Of a stretch of DNA of 64,000 nt, positions 42,389-52,454 are shown in pieces (positions within the stretch are counted from its first letter, which is position 1; each line of letters begins with the position of its first letter). Below the pieces are notes generated by a model that did not search any database, was not told where the DNA came from, and saw only the letters and a program-made list of their open reading frames with translations. This DNA comes from Ichthyophis bannanicus. Lineage: Eukaryota; Chordata; Amphibia; Gymnophiona; Ichthyophiidae. The position numbers and the translations under genes are program-made. The DNA is taken from positions 924,320,522 through 924,384,521 of the forward strand of contig CM066035.1 of the NCBI GenBank assembly GCA_033557465.1, in the 5' to 3' direction.

Positions 42389-42552
42389 TATCTCCAGGAA
42401 CAAGCAGGAATAAGTCCTCACATATGGGTACGTCGGTACCGACGGAGCCCGTGCGGGAAAGCTCCCCAGCTTCTTAGAATAGAAGCTTTTGGGACCTCCC
42501 ACTGCACATGCGCACTGCCTTCCCGCCTTCCTGAACAGCTCTCCTCAGTTTC
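42389..42552 (+). repeat. D9 left ITR
   Basis: It is the inverted copy of 47807-47968. It includes TACGTCGGTACCGACGGAG and GAATAGAAGCTTTTGGGACC. It lacks the ~26-bp outer extension of the right ITR. Confidence 0.9.
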
Positions 42553-42767
42553 TCTTTTTCCGCGGAGCCAGCAGGTCGTGTTCCTGTCACCGCTGAAGAA
42601 ATTGTTATTTTATTTGTTTCTTTAGACCGCGTACCTGCCTTCCCCATACCGATACCGGTATCGCCGGTCTTTTCTTTCTTTCTTTAAAAAATTATAATTC
42701 TTTTTTCTTATTTTTTAGCTTTTTGGTCACTTCAGAGAGGCCTCTCGGCCTACTCAATTTTCTCCTC

Positions 42768-44575
42768 ATGGAGAAGCCAGCCCCTGGATTTAAGAAGTGT
42801 ACCAAATGTAATGCTGTTATTTCAGTCACAGACACCCATGACTGGTGTCTGAAATGTTTGGGGCCTGACCATTCCATACCGGACTGCCCATCTTGCTCCC
42901 ACATGTCTAAACGTGGGCTGCAGAACCGGGCCAACAAATTCCATGTGCTGTTTGCTTCAGAGAGAATACAGCATCACAGTCATCCAGGTCTTCTTCTCCG
43001 GATGGATCTCAGGTAACCAAACCTTCTGTGGGCAAGTCCTCAAAGAGCAAATCTCCTTCAAAGCATCGAGAGGCTCTTAGCTTAGAACTTGAGGACCCTG
43101 CCCCAGCCAAACAACCCCGGCGGGAAGTCCAACTTCCAAAAACGCCAATTCAGGGGTCTCAGGTTGATATCGATGCTACGGCCTCGACAGATCACCTGTT
43201 AGCCTGCTCTGGGGTACCGGGTCACTCCGGTACCGACATCCAGGCAGCTATGGCGTCCATGGGCGATACTGTACAGTCCATGCAGCAGGCCGTCATGGCT
43301 TTCATTAAAGCTGCAACGCCATCGGTTCCGCTTTCAGCGGTTCCGGGCCCGATACCGGTATCGTCCGCCATGCCGGTATCGAGGCCGTCCACCTCTAAAC
43401 GCAAGTCGGTACCGTATGGGCTTTCGCTCCATACCGGTTCCATACCCGATACGCCCGATATCGATACCGATCGGTACGCGTATCGTGCGTTAGAGGAAAG
43501 CACCGATTCCTCTGAGGATTTTCACTCCTCTGATGATTCTGCTGAGTTTTCACTCAACTTACCTGAGGAGCCCTCTTCTCCTAAAAGGAGAATGTCCCCT
43601 CCAGAGGATTTGTCCTTCCAGGACTTTGTTTTAGATATGGCTACAGCCCTTTCTATTACCACATCCTCTGAAAAGGAACCCAGATCCAAAAAACTGGATA
43701 TTTTGGGATACTCAAAGGCCCCTAAGGAGGCAGTTACCCTGCCTATCCATGAAATCCTTCAAGAACAACTGATGGATTTCTGGGAAAATCCTTTGACTTT
43801 GTCTCCTTATTCCCGTAGGTTGGACACCATGTATAGGGTCCCTCCTTCTCCTGGTTTCCAAAAGACTCAATTGCCCCACCACTCTATTGTGGTGAAGTCT
43901 GCAATGAAGAAGATTAGGAGTACCAAAAGGCACTCTTCCACCCCTCCAGGACGGGAATGTAAGACTTTGGACTCTTTTGGTAGGAAAATTTTCCAGGCTA
44001 GTATGCTTATAGCCAGGATTAATTCCTACAGTCTCTATATGGGCATGTTCCTGGAGGAACTTGCCAAAAAGGTGCGGCATTTTGCCCCCTTTATCCCTGA
44101 GGATAAAAAGCAGGGTTTCCTTTCCCTAGTGAAACAACTCTTAGAGGTTTCTAAGTTCTCTAATAGGGCAGCATATGATTCCTTTGAGGGAGCCAGTAGG
44201 GCTTCGGGCATTGCTATTGCAGCCCGACGTCTTGCTTGGCTCCAGGCCTCTGATCTGGAACCTTGGGTTCTAGATGGCTTACGTAATCTGCCCTGTACAG
44301 GTGAGAACTTATTTGGGGAAGAGTGGCAAATCAAAGCCACCCAGATGGATGCTGAAAATGCCACCTTGGAAAGACTTTCAAAGTCCACTTCAATTCCTAC
44401 TAAGAAAAAGTCTTTTAAAAGGCCTTACTATAAGAAGGCCAGAGTTGCTTCAAATACTGGCCAGCAGTCTTCTCAACCTCGCTATACTGCTAAGCGTCAG
44501 CAATCCAAACAAGCACGAGCTAAGCCTGCAGCAGCTACTGTAGCTCAGCAGGCTCCAACCCCTCAGGGGTTTTGA
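42768..44575 (+). pseudogene. D9 gag-like ORF1 with a single frameshift
   Basis: DIRS Gag-like protein, presumed to coat the RNA and form particles. ATG 42768 opens MEKPAPGFKKCTKCNA with the paired CxxC head (KKCTKC ... DWCLKCLGPDHS, then CPSC). The frame ends at 43016 because of what looks like a two-base GA gain in GAGAGA (~42961). The second frame, open from before 43028 to TGA 44573-44575 (515 codons from ATG 43028), has a Lys/Ser-rich part and a Ser/Pro/Thr section with dense CCGGTATCG/GGTACCG motifs (43150-43490). The conserved core follows: MSPPEDLSFQDFVLDMATAL, DILGYSKAPKEAVTLPIHEI, YRVPPSPGFQKTQLPHHSIV, SFGRKIFQASMLIARINSYS, SKFSNRAAYDSFEGASRASG. A basic tail ends in APTPQGF. Confidence 0.87.
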
Positions 44576-44576
44576 C

Positions 44577-46499
44577 TTGCTCCTAGGGAACTTGCCACTT
44601 CTGGTTCTAACACAACCAGAACCTCTCACCATACCCGGAAGGTTGGTTCACTTTGCTCCCAGATGGGAACAAATCACAACAGAACAATGGACCCTCTCTA
44701 TCATTCGAGAGGGTTACAAACTTCATTTCTCCAGCCTTCCTCCCCATCATATGGTGAGACCATTCAATTCTCCCCCATCTCTCCTAACCCTGTTGGGTCA
44801 AGAGGTTTCCTCTCTTCTTGCCCAAGGGGCCATAGAAGAGGTTCCTCTTCCTCAACAAGGGTCCGGTTTCTACTCCCCTTATTTTCTCATTCCAAAGAAG
44901 ACAGGGGGATTCAGACCAATCCTAGATCTGAGAGAATTGAACAAATTTCTCTTCAAGGAGAAATTCAAAATGCTGTCTCTCGGCATTCTCCTTCCTTACC
45001 TCCAGGGTCAGGACTGGCTTTGTTCTCTAGACCTACAGGATGCGTATACACATATACTCATCCATCCATCCCACAGAAAGTATCTTCGCTTTCTGTTTCA
45101 GGGAAAACATTTCCAATACAGAGTACTCCCCTTCGGTCTAGCCTCTGCTCCAAGAGTATTCACAAAATGCATGGCAGTCGTAGCCGCATTTCTAAGAGGC
45201 ATGGGAATCTTTGTCTTCCCATATCTGGACGACTGGCTCATCCGAGCTCCAACTCAGTCACAGGCCCAGATTTCCCTGGACCACACAAGGAGCCTTTTGC
45301 AGTATCTGGGACTGGTAGTAAACCTTCCCAAGTCCCAACTCATCCCTACTCAATCTCTAGAATTCATAGGGGCCCAGTTGGACACCATCACTGCAAGGGC
45401 CTACCTTCCACAGGTTCGAGGCCAGCGCCTCCTGAGTTTGGCCTCCCAAGCTCAGTCCAGCACTCACTTGACAGCCAGGGAAATGCTACGCCTACTGGGT
45501 CATATGGCCTCCACAGTGCATGTGGTGCCCTATGCTCGTCTTCATATGAGAGCAGCTCAATGGACCCTGGCCACTCAGTGGACTCAGGCGTCAGGAGCGC
45601 TCTCAGACCAAATACAAACCTCCGATCGTCTGTTTTGGTCCCTCCACTGGTGGACTTCCACCAAGAATCTGTTGTTGGGGGCTCCATTTCAACCATTGCT
45701 ACCCCAAGCAACCCTCACAACAGATGCCTCCCAAACAGGGTGGGGAGCCCATCTGCAAACTCTCTCCACTCAGGGCACTTGGTCTCTACAGGAGACCACC
45801 CTTCATATCAATCTTCTGGAACTGCGAGCAATTTACCTTGCCCTCAAGGTCTTCCACTCCCTCCTAGCCAACCTCACTGTCCTAGTTCAGACGGACAATC
45901 AGGTGGCCATGTTTTACATAAACAAACAAGGAGGGACGGGCTCTCTGTCGCTTTGCAACGAAGCTCTAAGACTATGGGCCTTCGCCAGAGAGCATCAGAT
46001 TCACCTGCTAGCAGTGTATCTCCCAGGAGTTCAAAACTCTCGGGCAGACAGGCTCAGTCGAGTTCTGCTGCCACACGAATGGTCCCTACATTTGGACCAA
46101 ATAAACCGAATCTTTCAGGAATGGGGGACCCCGGACATAGACCTCTTTGCAAGTCCGTGGAATGCCAAACTTCCCCGGTTCTGTTCCAGAACTCCGTGTC
46201 AGGGAGCTCAGGCTACGGACGCCTTTCTCCTGAATTGGAATCAGGCATTCCTATATGCCTTTCCACCCATTCCTTTGATTCCCAAGACTCTGTTCAAACT
46301 CCAGAGGGATCATGGAACTATGATCCTCATAGCTCCACGCTGGCCACGCCAAGTGTGGTTCCCTCTACTTCTACAGCTCTCCCAGGGATCCTACTTGGAT
46401 CTGGGAGCTGCGCCAGACCTCCTGTCTCAGGAGGAGGGGACTTTGTGGCACCCAAACCCCAAATCCCTTCACCTCAGTGCTTGGTTACTGAAGGCTTAA
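44577..46499 (+). CDS. D9 pol: DIRS reverse transcriptase, RNase H and methyltransferase-like domain
   Basis: 640 codons, uninterrupted, making the cDNA copy of the element. It begins one base after the gag stop in another frame; no ATG is near, so expression by frameshift or re-initiation is likely. Domains: N-terminal block GRLVHFAPRWEQITTEQWTL (res ~22-41); RT ~95-290 with GSGFYSPYFLIPKKTGGFRP, SLDLQDAYTHILIHPSHRKY (motif A), VLPFGLASAPRVFTKCM (motif B) and YLDDWLI with catalytic Asp 218-219. RNase H ~375-480 has Asp in LTTDASQTGWGAH (383), Glu in INLLELRAIYLAL and Asp in VQTDNQVAMFYINKQGG. The methyltransferase-like part ~515-610 has DIDLFASPWNAKLPRFCSRT, FLYAFPPIPLIPKTLFKL and LIAPRWPRQVWFPLLLQLS. 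No protease or DDE integrase is present. Confidence 0.93.
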   Translation: MLLGNLPLLVLTQPEPLTIPGRLVHFAPRWEQITTEQWTLSIIREGYKLHFSSLPPHHMVRPFNSPPSLLTLLGQEVSSLLAQGAIEEVPLPQQGSGFYSPYFLIPKKTGGFRPILDLRELNKFLFKEKFKMLSLGILLPYLQGQDWLCSLDLQDAYTHILIHPSHRKYLRFLFQGKHFQYRVLPFGLASAPRVFTKCMAVVAAFLRGMGIFVFPYLDDWLIRAPTQSQAQISLDHTRSLLQYLGLVVNLPKSQLIPTQSLEFIGAQLDTITARAYLPQVRGQRLLSLASQAQSSTHLTAREMLRLLGHMASTVHVVPYARLHMRAAQWTLATQWTQASGALSDQIQTSDRLFWSLHWWTSTKNLLLGAPFQPLLPQATLTTDASQTGWGAHLQTLSTQGTWSLQETTLHINLLELRAIYLALKVFHSLLANLTVLVQTDNQVAMFYINKQGGTGSLSLCNEALRLWAFAREHQIHLLAVYLPGVQNSRADRLSRVLLPHEWSLHLDQINRIFQEWGTPDIDLFASPWNAKLPRFCSRTPCQGAQATDAFLLNWNQAFLYAFPPIPLIPKTLFKLQRDHGTMILIAPRWPRQVWFPLLLQLSQGSYLDLGAAPDLLSQEEGTLWHPNPKSLHLSAWLLKA

Positions 46500-47533
46500 G
46501 CCTTCAAGACTTTCATCTTTCCCAACCAGTGAAAGATATCCTTTCTGCCTCTAGGAAACCCTCTACCAGGCGTTCCTATGCTTTCAAATGGAAACGTTTT
46601 TCCATTTGGTGTGCTCAGCAGGGTCTTGACCCTCTGGCACTTCCTTTGAATTCTCTTCTTGATTATCTCCTGCATCTATCCAATGCAGGCCTCAAGACGA
46701 ATTCGGTAAGAGTCCATTTAAGCGCTATTGCAGCATCCTTGAAACATATAAATGGACAACCTATCTCCTCTCATCCTCTTGTTGCAAGATTCATGAGAGG
46801 CCTGACTCTCACTAAACCTCCCATCAGACCACCCCCGGTCGCATGGGATTTGAATCTAGTGCTCGGTCAACTTATGAAGCCACCTTTTGAGCCAATGTTT
46901 TCCACCTCCTTGAAATTTCTTTCCTGGAAGGTCATCTTCCTCATTGCAGTCACTTCGGCTCGCCGCATCAGTGAGCTGCAGGCTTTAGTGGCTAATCCAC
47001 CTTACACAAGATTTCATCATAAGGTGGTCCTTAGGACGAATCCCCACTTTATGCCTAAAGTGGTCTCGCCTTTTCATCTTAATCAAGAGGTATATCTACC
47101 TGTCTTTTTTCCAGCTCCTCATGCATCCAATGCAGAGAGGAACCTTCATACTCTGGATTGTAAAAGAGCTCTCGCTTTTTACCTTAATAGGACTCAGCCA
47201 CATCGAAAGTCTTCTCAACTTTTTGTGGCCTTTGATCCTTCCCATTTGGGACTTCCAGTCTCCAAGCGTACACTTTCCAATTGGATTGCTCAGTGTATTT
47301 CTTTTGCTTACCAGAGCAAAAACATTTCTCTGGAAGGCCATGTCACTGCTCACAATGTGAGGGCCATGGCAACTTCTATGGCTCATCTGCACTCTGTTTC
47401 CATAGATCAGATCTGTCGAGCCGCTACCTGGGCCTCGGTTCATACCTTCACAGCCCATTACTGTTTGGACAAGGACTCCCGCCGGGATGCCTTGTTTGGC
47501 CAGGCTGTCCTCAAGCACCTGTTCCATTCCTAA
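46470..47533 (+). CDS. D9 tyrosine recombinase (DIRS YR)
   Basis: Inserts the circular double-stranded DNA copy by site-specific strand exchange. The domain starts where pol ends (VTEGLSLQDFHLSQPVKDIL). It has a core-binding part (SRKPSTRRSYAFKWKRFSIW, SNAGLKTNSVRVHLSAIAAS, HPLVARFMRGL) and the catalytic Arg in AVTSARRISELQAL (near 46961). Then come VVSPFHLNQEVYLPVFF, LPVSKRTLSNWIAQCI, HxxR in HVTAHNVRAMATSM (His 47351, Arg 47360), ICRAATWASVHTF and the nucleophile Tyr in HYCLDKDSR (47459). TAA at 47531-47533. The same frame is open far upstream, to 44663, across pol; I place the start near 46470 by homology, but a longer product cannot be excluded. Confidence 0.92.
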
Positions 47534-47627
47534 ACAACTCCTGCCCACCTTCCCAGAATGGATGCCTGAGATCCATACGAAGATGGCGAACCTTTACAGG
47601 GGATCCCATGCATCTAAGCTAGGGAGT

Positions 47628-47725
47628 CCCCATATGTGAGGACTTATTCCTGCTTGTTCCTGGAGATAGCACAGTTACTTACCTGTAACAGGTGATCTCT
47701 GGGAACAGCAGGAATTAGTCCTCAC
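47628..47725 (+). other. D9 internal complementary region
   Basis: The part up to 47668 is the exact complement of the left end (42389 to ~42429, about 40 bp). The part from 47669 is the complement of the right end (about 57 bp, back from 47994). The junction GGAGATA|GCACAG thus defines both termini. Its ~98-bp size is close to the 88-bp ICR of DIRS-1. Confidence 0.92.
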
Positions 47726-47806
47726 AACCCACCCACCTCCCCTAGGAGTTGTATCTTTTATCTATCTATCTTCCTGTCCTCTCTCTGTTGACTCAGCTAT
47801 AAACTC

Positions 47807-47994
47807 GAAACTGAGGAGAGCTGTTCAGGAAGGCGGGAAGGCAGTGCGCATGTGCAGTGGGAGGTCCCAAAAGCTTCTATTCTAAGAAGCTGGGGAGCTT
47901 TCCCGCACGGGCTCCGTCGGTACCGACGTACCCATATGTGAGGACTAATTCCTGCTGTTCCCAGAGATCACCTGTTACAGGTAAGTAACTGTGC
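47807..47994 (+). repeat. D9 right ITR with outer extension
   Basis: The inverted left ITR, then CACCTGTTACAGGTAAGTAA CTGTGC, which is absent from the left side. Confidence 0.9.
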
Positions 47995-47999
47995 TTTCT

Positions 48000-50240
48000 G
48001 GCCAATAAAACGAATGAGCAGGACCTTGAGGATGCATAAATGTTATCAATGCATCATTTTCCTTAGCTGAAACTTCAACAATATTGCCAATCCACCATTT
48101 GTTGTCATAGATGCAAGCTACGTAGCAACCAAGGGACAACTCGGATAATTTCAAATACAAAAAAGCAGTATTGGAAATTTTGGCTAAAAAACTTATTTGA
48201 AACTCTGCTGACAAACCAAGTTTGTCAACTGGTACAAATTGGTGATGCTCTCTAGTGCCAGCTATTGTGCTGCTTTCTTTCCACCTTTCTTCTTGAAACT
48301 TCCTGCTTTTTTCAATTTCATCTTTTGCGACATAAATATATTTAATTCCATGTATATTTTGGTTACAAAAGTTATACAGATCTTTCGGTGTCAATATTTG
48401 GTCAGACGAAGGTCTTTGTAGACTTGCTCGGGCTGCCAAATGTTTAGTTGTGCCACCACCTCCATCACAAGGTGATTTTCCATGGCTTGTCCCGAAAAAG
48501 TTCCATTCGGCCTTGATATTGAAATCATTTTTGTGGTTGCATAAATTGACGAAGTTTTTGTAGTTATGTTTGCGCTGCTGAGCCATCACTGAAGTAGTAT
48601 ATTTTCGTAACATCTGCTTGGGTCAACAAAAATTTGATAAACTTCTGAATAAACGTGTACTTACACGGTATCATGTTGCATATGATCAGAAATTATGCAA
48701 CAATTAACAGTTTGCAAGGTGCCCACTTTGTCTGCATAATAAGCAAAAAATGGATGTACTGTGGCCTGTGAATTTTCCCAGTGAAAGCCCTGGGCAGCAT
48801 CTTGGACAACAAATGAGCAATTTTCGGCAAAGTCCATCAAAACAATGAACTCCATTTCTTTTAAGTCAGCTTTCAGTGACTTCAGATATTCACTTTGGTG
48901 TTTTGAAACAAAATGATGGCCTGTCAGCTTCCAAATTTTGCATGAAAGTTTTTCAACAAAGTTGTCCACTGTTAATATGCTTGTTTCCAGTGTTTCTCGG
49001 TCAGTGTGAATCCATTGTTTGAATTCAATTGATTCCTCTGCATCATAATCCTGGAATATTTCATCCAAATACGCTACAAGTGATTCTTCGCCAGGGCAGC
49101 TTTGGCATCTTTGTAGCATACATTCCTTGGAATTCAGGTCACACGCTCTTTTCCATTAGCAGCTTGTAGTCCTCTTTAATATTTGCACCTTGCAGCATGA
49201 GCTTTACATTCTGATGTATACTGCAGATGCAAACAGAATGCATGCCTGAAGCACCAACAGTCACACACCACTTTGTCCTGAGATCACAAAATTTTGAAAA
49301 ACCGATTTCTGCTCCAAATTTATTATATGCTACATACAACTCTTTAAGATTACACAACAGCAACCGTTTTTGTTTTTGAACTTTGACACCATTGAGTCGC
49401 ACTGAAATGCAGTCTTTTGCCAGGACACATTCTGCTAAATTCATCATCTTCATAGAAATCCTTGACTTTTAGCGACTTTCTCTGATAATGGTTTGCCAAT
49501 TTTTGCATCAGGTAAAGCACAAATGCCTTTGTCTTGACTTTTCGGGCCATTTTGACCATACGTTCAGAAACGCCAAACTTCATTGCTGTTTCCTTTTATT
49601 GACCAACTTCTTGGGGCCAAAGTCAACAATTGAACTTTTGTTGACCTTTTGCCTATATCAATCTTTGCTTTCATTTCTTTAATAAGCTCAGTGTAATCGC
49701 TACATAGACTGCATTCTGCAGATAGACTCGATTCTTCAACGTTGTCAGCCACTCCAGCAGCAGACACTTTTTTTTGTTACCACGTTCTGTGCACGCTCAA
49801 TCTTTTGTTTCAAATAGTCAGCTTTGTCTCTACTGCTTATTCTTCATATTTTTAATGGAGAAGTGCCTAAAGCAGTCAAGCTTTGATCAAGGGTGTCCAA
49901 GGCATCTGGATCAAAATCATCCGAAGATGAAGATGCTGTGGCTTCAACCATAGAAGCATATTTTGCTTTGCACCTGATGCAAATTTTCTGGTCTGGCTTT
50001 ACATTCATTTTGGTCACTTTTTTCAAGCTCTCAGACATGGCTAAAGTTACTTTTGATAATCCACTTTTAGTGACGTGATTCTGCTTTTCAAACGGATTGC
50101 AACACGACTTTTGGTTCATTTCATATTTGCTGTGATACTGTGCTTGGTGATGCAAGCAGATACTGTCATTGTCTGTAAGGTCAACTTCTGATCGAGTAAT
50201 AAGCAATTTCTTGCTGACAAGCAGCTCACAGAATTGAGCC
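48000..50240 (-). pseudogene. Sola-like transposase, broken into five or more frames
   Basis: Transcribed right to left. The order is a Cys/His N-terminal region (QKSCCNPFEKQNHVTKSGLS, DQKICIRCKAKYAS, 50120-49950), SDYTELIKEMKAKIDIGKRS (~49690), and GVSERMVKMARKVKTKA and FYEDDEFSRMCPGKR (49575-49405). Then come VRLNGVKVQKQKRLLLCNLKELY to HQNVKLMLQGANI (49410-49160), and SIEFKQWIHTDRETLETSI, LMDFAENCSFVVQDAAQGFHW, CCIISDHMQHDTV (49035-48665). The last part is NFVNLCNHKNDF, EWNFFGTSHGKSPCDGGGG, LTPKDLYNFCNQNIHGIKY and GTREHHQFVPVDKLGL (48560-48225). MDFAEN, ISDH and PCDG are candidate acidic catalytic blocks of an RNase H-like fold (inference). The last ~45 residues lie beyond D9. The family name is provisional. 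Confidence 0.75.
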
Positions 50241-50400
50241 CAGTTTTATTGGAATAAAATGAGCCATGGTGACTTTTTTGATTTTTGTCCAACGGTACAA
50301 AACAGAACCCAATCAGAATTACCAAATAGCCCAAATATCTAAAATTCTGATAATGAAAAATCCCCATGTAGTTGGAATTACTTTCAGTCAGCTCGGTGTA

Positions 50401-50633
50401 ATGAAAACGTTCAGACCACCACTGTGACGTCTCCTTTTATTAAATAGGTATGTTAAAAATTCAGACTTAACTTTCATGTCCAAGCTTCAAAGCCAAAATG
50501 CTGCCAATAGCGCCAAGAAGACGCTATTGGCAGCATTTTGACTTTGAAGCTTGGACATGAAAGTTAAGTCTGAATTTTTAACATACCTATTTAATAAAAG
50601 GAGACGTCACAGCGGTGGTCTGAACGTTTTCAT
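50401..50633. mobile_element. 233-bp palindromic MITE (Tc1/mariner-like candidate)
   Basis: Two arms of ~117 bp (50396-50512 and 50522-50638) are complementary with only about two mismatches around a 9-base spacer. The ATGAAAACGTTCAGACCACC end is flanked by TA at 50399-50400 and 50634-50635, the mariner target duplication. It lies just upstream of the transposase N-terminus inside the Sola-like transposon. The near-identity of the arms suggests recent insertion or repair. Confidence 0.85.
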
Positions 50634-50799
50634 TACACTAAGCAACGGTACATTCAGGCATAGGAGGATTATCAAGTGATTCGTCGATGTCCATTTTGAA
50701 GTAAATTAGCATTAGTTGGTACACATTTACTAATCTGAAAATCTATACGTTAAGCTCACGACATATATGCACTTAACAGTTATTGAGCAACTCCTATGG

Positions 50800-52400
50800 A
50801 AATTTATTTTTTATTTTATTTAACTTTCTTATATACCGCGCTCTTTACACCAGTGCGGTTTACATGAAACAAAATTATGCAGAGCAGGTGATTGAACTGC
50901 ATTTACATTATAACGGGGTTATGTACAGGAGACATACGAACAAGGTAACTATGTGCAGAATAAACTATCAACATATGTACCTGGATCATTCAGCTATATA
51001 TAAATTGGATCTATAGTGATCATGTCAATGTGATGAGTGAAGTGCTACTAGCAGGAGGATTGGAGTTTGGCAGGCTACATTGGCTCATAGGTGTGGCAGG
51101 GGGTGTGTGGTGACTTGGGTGTGCATAGTATTGTAGGAACAGGTGATTAAGTGCCTTCCTAAATTGGGCAAGGTCACTTATGGCCCGGATAGTAGGGGGT
51201 AGGGCATTCCAGCAAGTCGGTGCATAAAAGGCGAATGCTCTGTTTTTGGCTGATTGCGAGCATTTTATGATTTCCTTTGGGATGTTCAATGTATTGACCG
51301 AGGCTGATCTCCTGACTGTTTAGGGGTGTAGTATGGATGAGATCTGTGAGTGACGTGGAAGAGTTAATGGCTTTGTGAGTCAGTGTCAGGACTTTGAAGG
51401 TGATCCTGGATTGAACTGGGAGCCAGTGCAGGTTTTTTAGGATTGGGGTTGTGTTCCCTCCTTGATGTCCCAATCAGCACTCTGGCGGCCGCGTTCATTG
51501 CTAGTTGAAGCGGGTTTAAGGAGTTTTTAGGAAGGCCATGTAGTATGGCGTTCGCGTAGTCGAAGTGTGGGATTATTAGCGCCTGATAAACTGTCCGATA
51601 ATCTTTTGGTTCTAGTAGTTGTCTCAGGTGGCGGAGTGTCTTGATTTTGTTGTATATTGCCTTGATCATATTTATCTGGGCCTTCATGTTAAGATGTTGG
51701 TCGATTGTGACTCCAAGGTACCGGATTGTGTGCTTGCTTAGGAGCTCCGCATCCCTGACCTTCAAGGAGCTTGGTGGTATGAATGCTGTGTTTCTTGTAA
51801 GAAAACTTCTGTTTTCTTAATTTATTCTTAGTTTCTGTGAGTAGCCAATCAGTAACCACATCAAAACAGGCTGTCAGGGGTGATAAGTCTGGTTTGTTTA
51901 GTAGGAACTGCATATATAGAACATCTGCATAGATCAGGCAGTTAATGTTGAACAAGCAGACAAGGTTGCATAAGGGCTGCATGTAGATGTTAAATAGGAG
52001 TGCTGACAATGAAGATCCTTGCGGGACTCCTTTTTCTTGGAGGAAAGAAGAGGATGTTGTGAGGCCAGAACGCACTTGTTGCCATCTGTCAGTTAGGTAC
52101 GAGGTGCACCATGATAAAGCGTAGCCCTGGACGCCCTTCTCACTAAGACGGGAGAGGAGTATTTCGTGACATAGCATGGCAGTGTCAAGGAAGATCAGGG
52201 CGAATCCTTGTTTGACATTGTCGATCCCAATGGTAAGGTTGTTGAATGTGGTTAGCAATGTTTCCACTCCATGTGAAATGCGGAAGCCATGTTGACAAGG
52301 GTCGAGGGGTGCATTGATCTCAATGTGTTGGTCAAGTTGCTGATGTACTATGAGATTGGATTGAACTGGGAGCCAGTGCAGGTTTTTTAGGATTGAGTTT
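50800..52400 (-). mobile_element. L2-like LINE, 5'-truncated, inserted in the Sola-like transposon
   Basis: Minus-strand ORF2 remains: GFALIFLDTAMLCHEILLSR, SWCTSYLTDRWQQVRSGLTT, GVPQGSSLSALLFNIYMQPL, CLIYADVLYMQFLLNKPDLS (catalytic YADD mutated to YADV), RYLGVTIDQHLNMKAQI, LIIPHFDYANAILHGLPKNS, LKNLHWLPVQSRITFKVLTL and AFAFYAPTCWNALPPTIRAI. The 3' end toward 50800 has the L2-like terminal TATACCGCGCTCTTTACACC and an A/T-rich tail. It is frameshifted several times. Confidence 0.82.
51408..51445 (+). repeat. 38-bp direct repeat, copy 1 (copy 2 at 52358-52395)
   Basis: TTGAACTGGGAGCCAGTGCA and neighbouring bases to GGATTG occur identically at 51408-51445 and 52358-52395. The second copy is at the outer (5') edge of the L2-like insertion, out of place in the LINE order. 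Confidence 0.85.
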
Positions 52401-52454
52401 AAAATATAACATTTGGATAACGTTAGAACTGCAGGTTGAATTACATGCCTTTGT

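Larger units (their letters stand above)
42389..47999 (+). mobile_element. D9: best-preserved family A DIRS retrotransposon
   Basis: It is 5.6 kb, with left end TATCTCCAGGAACAAGCAGG and right end ACAGGTAAGTAACTGTGC (47994) followed by TTTCT of uncertain ownership. Order: left ITR (42389-42552), gag (42768-44575, one lesion), pol (44577-46499, intact), YR (~46470-47533, intact), ICR (47628-47725), right ITR (47807-47994). Pol and YR overlap by about 30 bp in different frames. D9 is inserted in the transposase gene of the Sola-like transposon with no long target duplication, as expected for YR-mediated insertion. With one frameshift in the whole coding part it is the youngest DIRS here. Confidence 0.93.

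Noticed and set aside
44663..46470. The first ~600 codons of the 956-codon frame as an ordinary annotated protein
   Set aside because: The region encodes a well-conserved pol in another frame, and the translation has no recognisable domain. I keep it as a hypothesis in the findings, not as a CDS.
47650..47720. Splice donor or acceptor signals around TTACCTGTAACAGGTGA
   Set aside because: The GGTAAGT-like strings recur in every ICR and ITR end as part of the DIRS terminal extension, with no exon structure around them.
42389..47994. LTR retrotransposon or endogenous retrovirus
   Set aside because: Terminal repeats are inverted rather than direct, there is no protease or DDE integrase, the RT motif is LDDW, and a tyrosine recombinase and ICR are present.
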